From NCBI RefSeq assembly GCF_029989365.1, contig NZ_JAPRAQ010000013.1, positions 124,001 to 188,000 on the forward strand: a stretch of DNA of 64,000 nt. The letters run 5' to 3'. Made by a program: the position numbers and the translations under genes. The notes below the pieces were generated by a model. That model did no database searches. It had not been told where the DNA came from and was given only the letters and a program-made list of their open reading frames with translations. Position 1 is the stretch's first letter, and every line of letters starts with the position of its first letter. Source of the DNA: Bradyrhizobium sp. Arg816. GTDB lineage: Bacteria > Pseudomonadota > Alphaproteobacteria > Rhizobiales > Xanthobacteraceae. This document shows, piece by piece, positions 52,083 to 60,835 of the stretch.

Positions 52083-52963
52083 TTCTGCCCCAACACGCGA
52101 TCGAGGGAGATGAAGCGGCTGACGGCGAAGAAGATCAGGAGCACGCTCAGGAGCAGCACCACGGCGACCGCGCTCGCGGCGCCGAACTGGTTGTAGAGCT
52201 CGACATTGCGGCTGACCAGCATCGACACCATCACGGTGCGGCCGCCGCCGAGCAATTCCGGCGTGATGTAGAAGCCGAGGCAGAGCACGAACACCATGGT
52301 GCAGCCGGCGAGCACGCCCGGCAGCGACAGCGGCAGGAACACGCGGAAGAACGTCAGCGACGGGCTCGCCCCCAGGCTCGCGCCGGCCTGCATCAAATCG
52401 CCGGGGATCTTCTGCATGGTGGCATAGAGCGGCAGCACCATGAACGGCAGCAGGATGTGCACGGTCGCAACCACCGTGCCGAACGTGTTGTGCACCAGCG
52501 CGAGCGGCTCGGAGATGACATCGAGATAGCGCAGGAACTGGTTGATCACGCCGGTGCGCTGGAGCAGCGCCAGCCAGGCATAGGCGCGGACCAGCACGCT
52601 GGTCCAGAACGGCAGCACCACCAGCGACAGGATGAGGATGCTCCAGCCCTTCGGCACCGCGTTGGCGAGGTAGGCGACGGGATAGCCGAGCAGCAACGCG
52701 ATGACTGTCACGGCGAGGCTGATCTCGAAGGTCAGCGCAAAGCTGCGCCAGTAGATGTCTTCCGTAAAGACCCGGCGATAGTTCTCCAGCGTAAAACCGT
52801 CATGGTAGATCGACTGCCAGGCGAGCCAGCCGACCGGCAGCACGATCAGAGCCAGGATCACCAGCAGCGCCGGCGACACCAATGCCAGCATCAGCGCATG
52901 CTCGCGGCGCTGATGCTTTTGGGAGGAATCTGGCACTGTTATCGTCAACGCTGCCTCGCTCAC
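52079..52963 (-). CDS. ABC transporter permease (PotB type)
   Basis: 294 aa from GTG 52963, which overlaps the SBP stop as GTGA; a longer frame would run into the SBP gene. Six helices after a polar N-terminus, EAA-type loop in AGASLGASPSLTFFRVFLPL (about 201-220). Pairs with the PotC-type subunit. Confidence 0.92.
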   Translation of the reverse strand: MSEAALTITVPDSSQKHQRREHALMLALVSPALLVILALIVLPVGWLAWQSIYHDGFTLENYRRVFTEDIYWRSFALTFEISLAVTVIALLLGYPVAYLANAVPKGWSILILSLVVLPFWTSVLVRAYAWLALLQRTGVINQFLRYLDVISEPLALVHNTFGTVVATVHILLPFMVLPLYATMQKIPGDLMQAGASLGASPSLTFFRVFLPLSLPGVLAGCTMVFVLCLGFYITPELLGGGRTVMVSMLVSRNVELYNQFGAASAVAVVLLLSVLLIFFAVSRFISLDRVLGQK

Positions 52964-54006
52964 TTCTGCATGAACGACGCCCAGCGCTTCTCGGCGGCCT
53001 CGCCCGCGGGCGAGGACCACCAGGCGTAGGACATCAGCGCCTGCTTGGCCGCGTTCGCCGGCTCGCTCGGCAATTGCGCGGCGCGCTCGGGCTTGATCAC
53101 GCCGGTCTCGAACGCCTTCGGATTGCCCGGGCCGTAGTCGATGTTGAGCGGAAGATTGGCCTGGTGCACGGGATCGACGGCCTCATTGAGGAATTTGACT
53201 GCCGTCTCCAGATTCGGCGCGCCCTTGAGGATGCAGAGCGAGGTGCTCTGAAGAACGCCCTGGTTGTAGGTGAAGGAGACCTTCGCGCCCTCCTTCGCCA
53301 CCGCGCTGACGCGGCCGTTCCAGGCCATCTCCATGTCGACTTCGCCGTCATTGAGAAGCTGCGCCGACTGCGCGCCTGAGGTCCACCACACCGTGATGTG
53401 CGGCTTGATCTCTTCCAGCTTCTTGAAGGCGCGGTCGACGTCGAGCGGGTAGAGCTTGTCGGGCGCGACGCCGTCGGCCATCAGCGCGGCCTCCAGGGTA
53501 GCGAACGGATGGTTGCGCAACGCGCGGCGGCCGGGAAATTTCTTCACGTCCCAGAAATCGGCCCAGCTGTTCGGCGCGTCCTTCGGGAAGGTCTTCTGGC
53601 TGTAGGACAGCACGCTGGAATAGAACTCGTAGGACACCGAATAGGGACTGCGATAGGCCTCCGGCATCGCCGCGCCGTTTGGAATCTTCGAGAAGTCGAG
53701 CTTCTCGATCAGCCCCTGCTCGCCGCCGCGCAGGCAGTTGCCTGTCGGGGTATCCACCACGTCCCAGATCGGCTTGCCGCTGCCGACCTGCGTCTTGATC
53801 GCGGGCCAGGCGTCGGGAATGGAGTCCTGGTTGATGGTGATGCCGAGCTTCTTGGCGGAGGGATCGAGGATCGCCACCGTCTGCGCCGCCTGATAGGCGC
53901 CGCCTTGCGAGACGAAGGTGATCTGCTCGGCGGCATCAGCCGCGGTGGTAAATCCGATTGCGCCCAGCACGGCAAAGCCCAATCCAAAATTGCGTGTCGT
54001 CGTCAT
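52960..54006 (-). CDS. ABC transporter substrate-binding protein (PotD/spermidine-putrescine type)
   Basis: 348 aa. ATG 54006 has GGAGG 5 nt upstream. Signal peptide MTTTRNFGLGFAVLGAIGFT with cleavage after ADA (about 26). Mature start AEQITFVSQGGAYQAAQTVA is the family's opening; conserved WDVVDTPTGNCLRGG follows. Likely ligand a polyamine, amine or opine-like compound, given the PuuB-like oxidase 28 bp upstream. Confidence 0.93.
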   Translation of the reverse strand: MTTTRNFGLGFAVLGAIGFTTAADAAEQITFVSQGGAYQAAQTVAILDPSAKKLGITINQDSIPDAWPAIKTQVGSGKPIWDVVDTPTGNCLRGGEQGLIEKLDFSKIPNGAAMPEAYRSPYSVSYEFYSSVLSYSQKTFPKDAPNSWADFWDVKKFPGRRALRNHPFATLEAALMADGVAPDKLYPLDVDRAFKKLEEIKPHITVWWTSGAQSAQLLNDGEVDMEMAWNGRVSAVAKEGAKVSFTYNQGVLQSTSLCILKGAPNLETAVKFLNEAVDPVHQANLPLNIDYGPGNPKAFETGVIKPERAAQLPSEPANAAKQALMSYAWWSSPAGEAAEKRWASFMQK

Positions 54007-54034
54007 CCTCGCCTCCTCCATCGCCAAAGAGATC

Positions 54035-55354
54035 TCACTGACCGATCGCATCGAGAAACTGGTACCAGCCGGCGACCATGCGCACGGCCGGCTCGCGCAG
54101 GGGATAGAACGGGATCGCCTTCATGCGCCTGATATCGAGCAGCCCGACCTCGGGCGTCTCGCCGCGCACGAAGGCCGCGAGATAGCGGCCCATCAGGCTC
54201 GACATCGCAACGCCGGCGCCATTGTAGCCCATCGAGACCAACGTGCGGTCGTCGAGCCGGCCGATATGCGGCACCGAGTCCAGCGTCATGCCGACGAGGC
54301 CCGACCATTTGTAGGCGATCGGAACGTCGGCAAGGCCAGGGAAGATGCCGACCATCGCCTTGCGCAAGGCGTCGAAGGCAGCCTGCGAGTCCTGCTTGCC
54401 GAAAGCACCGCGGCCGCCGAAGATGACGCGGTTGTCGACCATGCGGAACCAGCGCATCATGCGCTTGGTCTCGGTGTAGGTGCGCCCGGTCGGCATCAGC
54501 TTGCCCGCGAGATTGCGTGGCAGCTGCTCCGTCGCGACCAGCGCACTGCGGAACGGGATCAGCGTGCGCTGCATCTGCGCAGTCGCACTGGTGAGATCGG
54601 AATAGCTGTTGGTGGCGATGATCGCCTGTTTCGCGCGCACCGCGCCTTGCGGCGTCTCGGCGACAATGCCGTCCTTCTCGCGCCGGAGTTTGACCACCGG
54701 CGACTCCTGGAAGATCGGAACGCCACGGCGCCCGACGCCTTCGGCGAGCCCTCGCAGATAGTTCAGCGGATGGATGCCGCCGGAGCCGGGATTGAGCACG
54801 CCGCCGACAAAAATGTCGGAGCCGGTTTCGTCACGCACCCCGCGCTTGTCGAGGATGCGGACTTCGGCGGAGCCCATCTCGCGCGTCATCCAATTGGCTT
54901 CGTCGATCGCGGCCTTCAGCGTCGTCTCGTTATGCGCGGCCTTGACCTGGCCCGTGCGCGTCAGCGCCGCGCTGGTGATGCCGAACTCGGAGACCAGCTC
55001 CTCGACCATGTCAGTCGATTCATGCGCGATCTCGTACATGCGCCGCGCCATGGCGCGGCCATGCGCGGCGTCGATCTCGCGGAACGACAGGCGAAATTTT
55101 GCGGTGATCACCCCGCCATTGCGCCCGCTCGCGCCCCAGCCCGGCCGGTTGGCCTCGAGCACAACCGGCGACAAGCCGCTCTTGGCGATGTGGTGCGCCG
55201 CGGAGAGGCCCGTGTAGCCTGCACCGATGATCACCACGTCCGCCTGTCGCTCACCCGACAGCACGGGAAACGCGCGCGCCGGCTCCGCCGTGGCTTCCCA
55301 CAGCGAATTGGCCGATGGCAATGCGCTCCAGTCCCGTGCCATGCCGCCGCTCAT
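54035..55354 (-). CDS. FAD-dependent oxidoreductase, gamma-glutamylputrescine oxidase (PuuB)-like
   Basis: 439-aa DAO-family enzyme. FAD motif VVIIGAGYTGLSAAHHIAKS (about 40-59) with VVLEA; GWGASGRNGGVI (about 72-83) is the usual flavin-attachment and substrate region of PuuB-like proteins. C-terminal SMGYNGAGVAMSSLMGRYLA (about 380-399). Oxidises a secondary or primary amine to an aldehyde with oxygen or another acceptor. Located between the HAD and SBP genes, so it probably acts on the imported amine. Confidence 0.9.
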   Translation of the reverse strand: MSGGMARDWSALPSANSLWEATAEPARAFPVLSGERQADVVIIGAGYTGLSAAHHIAKSGLSPVVLEANRPGWGASGRNGGVITAKFRLSFREIDAAHGRAMARRMYEIAHESTDMVEELVSEFGITSAALTRTGQVKAAHNETTLKAAIDEANWMTREMGSAEVRILDKRGVRDETGSDIFVGGVLNPGSGGIHPLNYLRGLAEGVGRRGVPIFQESPVVKLRREKDGIVAETPQGAVRAKQAIIATNSYSDLTSATAQMQRTLIPFRSALVATEQLPRNLAGKLMPTGRTYTETKRMMRWFRMVDNRVIFGGRGAFGKQDSQAAFDALRKAMVGIFPGLADVPIAYKWSGLVGMTLDSVPHIGRLDDRTLVSMGYNGAGVAMSSLMGRYLAAFVRGETPEVGLLDIRRMKAIPFYPLREPAVRMVAGWYQFLDAIGQ

Positions 55355-55357
55355 GCC

Positions 55358-56074
55358 TTACGCCGCCGGTCCGATCGCCGCGTCCGCGAGCGCCTTCAGC
55401 GTCGAAAAGTGGAAGTCCGGTTTGGTCAGCGTCTCGACCGCCGGCGTGCCGCCGAAACCGCCGATGCCCTGGCGACGCTCGATCCAGCACACCTTGTAGC
55501 CGAGCTTTCGCGCGATCCCGATGTCGTGGTACTGGCTCTGCGCGACGTGCAGAATGTCGGACTGCTTGTAGCCGAACGCGGACTGACGCCCCTTGTTGAA
55601 GGCGAAGAACTCCGGGTTCGGCTTGGCAACGCCGGTATCGTCGGCGCAGACGGTGTCGTCGAAGGGATTGCCGAGCGCGTGCGCGTAGCAGGAGAGCGCG
55701 ACGCGGTCCGCATTGGTCATCGCCACCAGCCGGAACTTCGTGCGCAAGCGCTTCAGCGCCTCGACCGAATCCGCAAACGGCCCCCAGCGCAACACCGAGA
55801 GCTGGAACACGTCGCAGGACGCATCGTCGGAGGGAAGTCCGAGCTCCTTGGCGAGATGGCGATAGACGTGGAACATCGCCTCGCTCGAGCGCTCATAATG
55901 CTTGTCGCGGCCGCGCTTGTAGGGCTCGAAGATCTGCTCGTCGCTGAGCTCGGCCGGCGACTTGCCGGAGATCTTGCGCACCGCGGAAAGCACGCCGGTC
56001 TCGAAATCGATCAAGGTGCCGACGACGTCGAAGGTGAGAACCTTGAAATTGCTGAACGAGGCTGCTGACGACAT
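55358..56074 (-). CDS. HAD hydrolase, haloacid dehalogenase type II-like
   Basis: 238 aa. Motif I reads LTFDVVGTLIDF (about 13-24): the nucleophile Asp is kept but the second Asp of phosphatase-type HADs (DxD) is replaced, as in L-2-haloacid dehalogenases. Motif II is AMTNADR and motif III AKPNPEFF; motif IV reads VAQSQYHDIGIA, without the DD pair. It lies 3 bp before the oxidase gene. True dehalogenation is not implied by context; a phosphatase is less likely given motif I. Confidence 0.85.
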   Translation of the reverse strand: MSSAASFSNFKVLTFDVVGTLIDFETGVLSAVRKISGKSPAELSDEQIFEPYKRGRDKHYERSSEAMFHVYRHLAKELGLPSDDASCDVFQLSVLRWGPFADSVEALKRLRTKFRLVAMTNADRVALSCYAHALGNPFDDTVCADDTGVAKPNPEFFAFNKGRQSAFGYKQSDILHVAQSQYHDIGIARKLGYKVCWIERRQGIGGFGGTPAVETLTKPDFHFSTLKALADAAIGPAA

Positions 56075-56110
56075 CTTTGGTTTCTTCTCTCGGTTGAACA
56101 GGGCTTGAGT

Positions 56111-57193
56111 TCAGTCCCCCGCCCTGGGGACAACGATGGTGTCCTCGGGGTGAAGGGTCACGGTGAGGCTGCCGCCGAGCGGCGGGATGCGGCTGTAGGC
56201 CTGGTGATAGCTCGGCTGGCGCAGGCTGAGCGCGATGCCATCGGTGAGCGCCAGGAAGATGCGGAGACTCTCGCCCTGGTAGACGATGTCGATGACCGTC
56301 CCGGTCAGCCGGTTGCAGGCGTCATCCTGCGCGCCGTCGTCGATCAGGAGCTTTTCGCTGTGCACGGCGAGCATCAGCGCATCGCCGTCCGGAATCGCGC
56401 GGGCGCTACGCAGCAGCGCATTTCCGAGCGCGACGCTGGAGGCATCGACGCGGCGAACCGGCAGCATCGTCGCTTCGCCGATGAAGCTCGCGACGAAGGA
56501 GTCCGCGGGATGATCGTGCAGCCGCTCGGGCGCGTCGATCTGGATCAACCGGCCGTCCTTCATCACGGCGACGCGGTCGCTCATGGTCAGCGCTTCGCGC
56601 TGGTCGTGGGTGACGTAGATGATGGTGGCGCCGATGCGCTTGTGCAGTGTGCGCAGCTCGATCTGCATGGATTCGCGCAGCTGCTTGTCGAGCGCTGAGA
56701 GCGGCTCGTCCATCAGGATCAGGCGCGGCTCGAAGATCATCGCACGCGCCAGCGCCACGCGCTGGCGCTGGCCGCCGGAGAGCTGCGCGATGCCGCGCTC
56801 TTCATAGCCGGCGAGGCCGACCATCGCGAGCGCTGCGCGCACCTTGTCGGGCCAGCTCGCTTTCGGCAGGCGCCGCGCGCGCAGGGGAAAGGCGACGTTC
56901 TCGCCGACGCTCATATGCGGGAACAGCGCGTAGTTCTGGAACACCACGCCGATGTCGCGCTTGTGCGGCGGCATCCAGGTGACATCACGACCGCCGAACA
57001 GGATGGTTCCGCGCGATGGCAGGATGAAGCCGCCGAGAATTCCAAGCAGCGTGGTCTTGCCGGAGCCGGAGGGCCCGAGCAGCGAGACGAACTCGCCGGC
57101 GCCGACATTGAGCGAAACGTCGTCGAGAGCGCGAACGGCGCCATACGCCTTGCTCGCGGACCTGATCTCGACGCTTTCCGCTCGTTTGTCCAA
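56111..57193 (-). CDS. ABC transporter ATP-binding protein (PotA type)
   Basis: About 360 aa. Walker A GPSGSGKTT, Q-loop VFQNYALFPHMSVGE, signature LSGGQRQRVALARA, Walker B LILMDEP and switch His in YVTHDQREAL are all intact, followed by a C-terminal OB/TOBE domain (ESLRIFLALTDGIALSLRQP). Start uncertain: TTG 57193 has GAGG 7 nt upstream; TTG 57220 would add nine residues. First gene of the operon, divergent from lysR. Confidence 0.93.
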   Translation of the reverse strand: MDKRAESVEIRSASKAYGAVRALDDVSLNVGAGEFVSLLGPSGSGKTTLLGILGGFILPSRGTILFGGRDVTWMPPHKRDIGVVFQNYALFPHMSVGENVAFPLRARRLPKASWPDKVRAALAMVGLAGYEERGIAQLSGGQRQRVALARAMIFEPRLILMDEPLSALDKQLRESMQIELRTLHKRIGATIIYVTHDQREALTMSDRVAVMKDGRLIQIDAPERLHDHPADSFVASFIGEATMLPVRRVDASSVALGNALLRSARAIPDGDALMLAVHSEKLLIDDGAQDDACNRLTGTVIDIVYQGESLRIFLALTDGIALSLRQPSYHQAYSRIPPLGGSLTVTLHPEDTIVVPRAGD

Positions 57194-57353
57194 CGATCGA
57201 CCTCGCCTCGTTCCCTGCAATGGCGTGCCTCACTGCGCGCCATAAGCCTGCTTTATAGACAGGAATTTTGAGCACTCACGGCCGAAGCGTGCACCGCACC
57301 AAATCTTCGTTCGCAGGCCCTATCTTTAGGCTGTGATGCCAATGACACCAGAC

Positions 57354-57408
57354 TTGGCAAAACTCGGCAATTGCCAAATTCTCACCGCGTCCATAACATG
57401 GCGTTATG
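57354..57408. promoter_or_regulatory. LysR-type operator candidates
   Basis: TTGGCAA-N10-TTGCCAA (57354-57377) is a perfect interrupted dyad, containing GGCAATTGCC. A second dyad, CATAAC-N5-GTTATG (57392-57408), covers the lysR start codon. They lie between the divergent potA-type and lysR genes, which suits LysR autoregulation and control of the transporter operon. Confidence 0.65.
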
Positions 57409-58344
57409 CCCGAGCTGCGCCGGATGCTGCCCTCCAGTAACGCCCTGTTCGTCTTCGACGCAGCGGCGCGCAATGGCAGTTTCACGGCGGCAGCAGCCGA
57501 GCTCAACGTCACGCAGCCGGCGGTGAGCCGGATGCTCGGACAGTTCGAGGAGCATCTCGGCGTCCGCCTGTTCGACCGCACTGCGGGGCGCGCGGTGCTC
57601 ACCGAGGAAGGCGAGCTGCTTTATCGCCGCGTGCTCGAAGGCTTTCGCAGCATCGAGACCGGGCTCGTCGAGATCGAGCGGCGCCGCAAGGGCACCGAGA
57701 CGGTGACGCTGTCGGTCTCCTCCGCCTTCACCACGCATTGGCTGATGCCGCGCATCGACAAGCTCCAGAAGCAGTTTCCCGACGTCGATTTGCGCTTCCA
57801 GCTGATCTCCGGCGCGCTGCGCGGGCCGGTCGAGAATGTCGATCTCGGCATGCGCTTTCGTGACCGCGACGAGCCCTCATCCGGCGGCACGCTGGTGATG
57901 AAGGAAGTCATGCTGCCGATGTGCAGCCCTGGCTATCTCGGCGAGACCGATCCCGCTGAAGGCAACACCATCATTCGCCTCGCCGAGACGCCGGGCGACT
58001 GGGCGGCGGATTACGCCTCGCTTCTCACCGGCCGCCGCGGCGCGGCCAAGGCGCTGAGCTTCACCGACTATGCCGTCGTGATGCAGGCCGCCCTGCTCGG
58101 CCAGGGCATCGCACTCGGCTGGTTGACGGTGGCCTCGCACTGGCTCCTGACCGGCGCGCTGGTGCCGGCTTCCGATACGCTCACCACCACGCGCCGCATC
58201 TGCGAATTCCTGCCGCCGCGTAACCGGCCGATGCGCCCCATCGCCGCCGAAATCCGCGACTGGATCATCGCGCAGATGAAAAGCGAGATCGCCGCGATCG
58301 ACCGGCTCTATCCGAAGCTCGGTGCGATGGCCGCCTGCTATTGA
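57406..58344 (+). CDS. LysR-family regulator (GcvA-like)
   Basis: 312 aa. HTH about residues 13-70 with VFDAAARNGSFTAAAAELNV, TQPAVSRMLGQFEEHLGVRL and FDR, the GcvA-type arrangement. Effector domain follows (LSVSSAFTTHWLMPRIDKLQ; LGQGIALGWLTV). Start ATG 57406 overlaps a dyad; ATG 57424 is an alternative. Likely regulator of the divergent ABC importer operon. Confidence 0.92.
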   Translation: MPELRRMLPSSNALFVFDAAARNGSFTAAAAELNVTQPAVSRMLGQFEEHLGVRLFDRTAGRAVLTEEGELLYRRVLEGFRSIETGLVEIERRRKGTETVTLSVSSAFTTHWLMPRIDKLQKQFPDVDLRFQLISGALRGPVENVDLGMRFRDRDEPSSGGTLVMKEVMLPMCSPGYLGETDPAEGNTIIRLAETPGDWAADYASLLTGRRGAAKALSFTDYAVVMQAALLGQGIALGWLTVASHWLLTGALVPASDTLTTTRRICEFLPPRNRPMRPIAAEIRDWIIAQMKSEIAAIDRLYPKLGAMAACY

Positions 58345-58364
58345 TGCCGAATGATCGCGGCGCG

Positions 58365-59516
58365 CTACCCCGGCCGGAAACGCAGATTGGCGCGCGATAG
58401 CTGGCTGATCGACGTGCATCCCATCAGCTTCATATCGCGCACGAGCTCGGCCCGCAGCAGGCCGAGGGCCCGTTCGACGCCGGGCCGGCCGGCGGCGGCG
58501 AGCGGATAGAGATAGTATCGTCCAAGCCCGACCGCCTTGGCCCCGAGCGACAGCGCTTTCAGGATATGGGTTCCGCGCTGGATGCCACCGTCCATCATCA
58601 CGTCGATGCGGTCACCCACGGCATCGACTATTTCGGCGAGCTGATCGAATCCCGAGCGGGAGCCGTCGAGCTGGCGGCCGCCATGATTGGAAAGAACGAT
58701 CCCGGCACAGCCGATATCGACCGCGCGGCGCGCGTCTTCCACCGACATGATCCCCTTCAGGCAGAACGGCCCGTTCCAGGTCCGCACCATCTCCGCGACA
58801 TCGTCCCAATTCATCGCGGGATCCAGCATCTCCGTGAAGTAGCGGCCGATCGACATGGCGCCGCCGCTCATGTCGACGTGCTCCTCCAGTTGCGGGAGCC
58901 TGAATTTCTCGTGGCTGACATACTGGATACCCCACATCGGCTTGATCGCGAACTGCAACATGCCCGCGGGCGTCAGGCGGAAGGGAATGCTGAAGCCGGT
59001 GCGCAGATCGCGCTCGCGATTTCCCCCGGTGATGCTGTCGACCGTCAGCATCATCACCTCGACGCCCGCGTCCTTGGCGCGCTGCATCATGGCGCGGTTG
59101 AGACCGCGATCCCGGTGGAAATAGAATTGATAGACCTGCGGCGTGTCGTGGGCCTTGCGCAATTCCTCGAGCGACACCGTGCCCAGCGAGGGGACGCCGA
59201 ACATGGTGCCGTAGCGCGCCGCGGCAGCGGCGACGGCACGCTCGCCTTCATGATGGAACAGGCGCTGCAAGGCGGTCGGCGAGCAGTAGAACGGCAGCGC
59301 GAGCTTCTGGCCCATGATGGTGACCGACAGATCGACGTCCTGCACACCGCGCAGCACGTTGGGCAGAAGGTCGCAATGCTCGAAGCTCGCGCTGTTACGG
59401 CGATGGGTGGTCTCATCGTCGGCCGCGCCATCGATATAGTCGAAGATCGGACCGGGCAGTCGGCGGCGCGCCAGCCGCCGGAAATCGTGGAAGTTATGAC
59501 ACTGTGTCAGGCGCAT
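58365..59516 (-). CDS. FMN-dependent alpha-hydroxy-acid dehydrogenase (L-lactate dehydrogenase/oxidase type)
   Basis: 383 aa. The catalytic His and FMN region SNHGGRQLDGS (about 274-284), the N-terminal FDYIDGAADDE (about 25-35) and the phosphate-binding GLGRYYLYPLAAAG near 335 are present. Oxidises an L-2-hydroxy acid to the 2-oxo acid, passing electrons to the respiratory chain or oxygen. GGAG lies 7 nt before the ATG. It is 115 bp after uxuA and could belong to the same transcript. Converges with lysR at 20 bp. Confidence 0.9.
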   Translation of the reverse strand: MRLTQCHNFHDFRRLARRRLPGPIFDYIDGAADDETTHRRNSASFEHCDLLPNVLRGVQDVDLSVTIMGQKLALPFYCSPTALQRLFHHEGERAVAAAAARYGTMFGVPSLGTVSLEELRKAHDTPQVYQFYFHRDRGLNRAMMQRAKDAGVEVMMLTVDSITGGNRERDLRTGFSIPFRLTPAGMLQFAIKPMWGIQYVSHEKFRLPQLEEHVDMSGGAMSIGRYFTEMLDPAMNWDDVAEMVRTWNGPFCLKGIMSVEDARRAVDIGCAGIVLSNHGGRQLDGSRSGFDQLAEIVDAVGDRIDVMMDGGIQRGTHILKALSLGAKAVGLGRYYLYPLAAAGRPGVERALGLLRAELVRDMKLMGCTSISQLSRANLRFRPG

Positions 59517-59631
59517 TTCTCAACTCCGCTCACGGCATGCTCTGCGCGTCGATCATCCTGCCATCGCGCCGCCGATGCTGCTAGCGGTTGCCATCGCGGC
59601 GATCTCTCGCCTGATGGAAGCCGCCGGTCTC

Positions 59632-60822
59632 CTATCGATGCTCGATCGCCCTGATCGCGCCACGGAGCTCGGCGAGCCCGCGGAGGCGGCCGATCGCGGT
59701 GTAGCCGGGATTGGTGCGCTTGGTGGCGGCGAGATCGTCGAGCATACGATGGCCGTGGTCGGGACGGAACACGATTCTCTTGTCGGGCGAACGCCGTGCG
59801 TTCTCCTTCAACAGCGCCTTCAGGACCGCGACCATGTCGACGTCACCATCGAGATGATCGGACTCGTAGAAGGAAAGGCCGTCGGCCTCGCGCTTGGTCG
59901 CGCGCAGATGCGCAAACGCGATGCGCGGTCCGAAGCGCTCGGCCATCGCAGGCAGATCGTTCCCGGCGCGCACGCCGAGCGAGCCCGTGCACAGGCAGAT
60001 GCCGTTGGCCTTGGACGGCACGGCGTCGAACAGCGCCTGATAATCGTCGGCGGTCGAGGCAATGCGCGGCAGGCCGAACAGCGGGCGCGGCGGATCGTCC
60101 GGGTGCAGCGTCAGCGACACCCCGAGTTGCTCGGCGACCGGCGTGACGCGGCCCAGGAATTCGGCGAGATGCTGCCGCAGGATCTTTGGCGTGATGTCGC
60201 GATAGGTCTCCAGCCGGTCGCGGAATTGCGGGATGGTCATCGGCTCGGTGGTCGAGCCCGGCAACGCGCTGGCGATGACCATGACGAGATAGTCGATATC
60301 GGCCTGGCTCATCTGGTCGAACAGCTCTTTCGCGCGCGCCTGCTGCTCGGGGGAGTATTCCTGCACGGCGGCGGGACGCTTCAGGATATGCAGCTCGAAC
60401 GCGGCAAAACGGTCCTGGTCGAAGCGCATGGCGCGGGCGCCGTTCGGCAGCTCCCATTCCAGATCGGTGCGACACCAGTCCACCACCGGCATGAAATTGT
60501 AGCAGATGATCTTGATGCCGGCCGCCGCCACCGCTTCGAGACTCGCGATCCACGCGTCGATCGAAGCCGTCGCCTTAGCCCCGAGCCGCTTGACGTCGTC
60601 GGGGATTGGAATCGACTCCACCACCGACCAGGTCAGTTGCGAGCGGCCGGGCTGGCCGTGCTCGATGAAATTCTTGCGCTCCTCGACCGCCTTGCGCGTC
60701 CAGGCTTCGCCGATCGGCACCTGATGCAGCGCCGAGACGATATCGGTCGCCCCGGCCTGCCTGACGTCATCCAAGGACACCGGATCACCCGGCCCGTACC
60801 AGCGCCATCCCTCGAGCATCAT
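59632..60822 (-). CDS. uxuA: mannonate dehydratase
   Basis: 396-aa TIM-barrel metalloenzyme, D-mannonate to 2-keto-3-deoxygluconate, in hexuronate catabolism. Start MMLEGWRWYGPGDPVSLDDV is the family's N-terminus. Metal-site motifs: TLHPDDPPRP (about 228-237), CTGSLG (about 269-274), HLRATKRE and FRPDHGH (about 350-356). GGAG lies 7 nt before ATG 60822. It follows the Zn-dehydrogenase by 13 bp. With that enzyme and the TRAP genes it forms a sugar-acid operon. Confidence 0.96.
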   Translation of the reverse strand: MMLEGWRWYGPGDPVSLDDVRQAGATDIVSALHQVPIGEAWTRKAVEERKNFIEHGQPGRSQLTWSVVESIPIPDDVKRLGAKATASIDAWIASLEAVAAAGIKIICYNFMPVVDWCRTDLEWELPNGARAMRFDQDRFAAFELHILKRPAAVQEYSPEQQARAKELFDQMSQADIDYLVMVIASALPGSTTEPMTIPQFRDRLETYRDITPKILRQHLAEFLGRVTPVAEQLGVSLTLHPDDPPRPLFGLPRIASTADDYQALFDAVPSKANGICLCTGSLGVRAGNDLPAMAERFGPRIAFAHLRATKREADGLSFYESDHLDGDVDMVAVLKALLKENARRSPDKRIVFRPDHGHRMLDDLAATKRTNPGYTAIGRLRGLAELRGAIRAIEHR

Positions 60823-60835
60823 GTGATCACTCCAA

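Noticed and set aside
55358..56074. Claim of a haloacid-degrading operon
   Set aside because: Only the HAD motif suggests it; all other operon genes are for amine import and oxidation.
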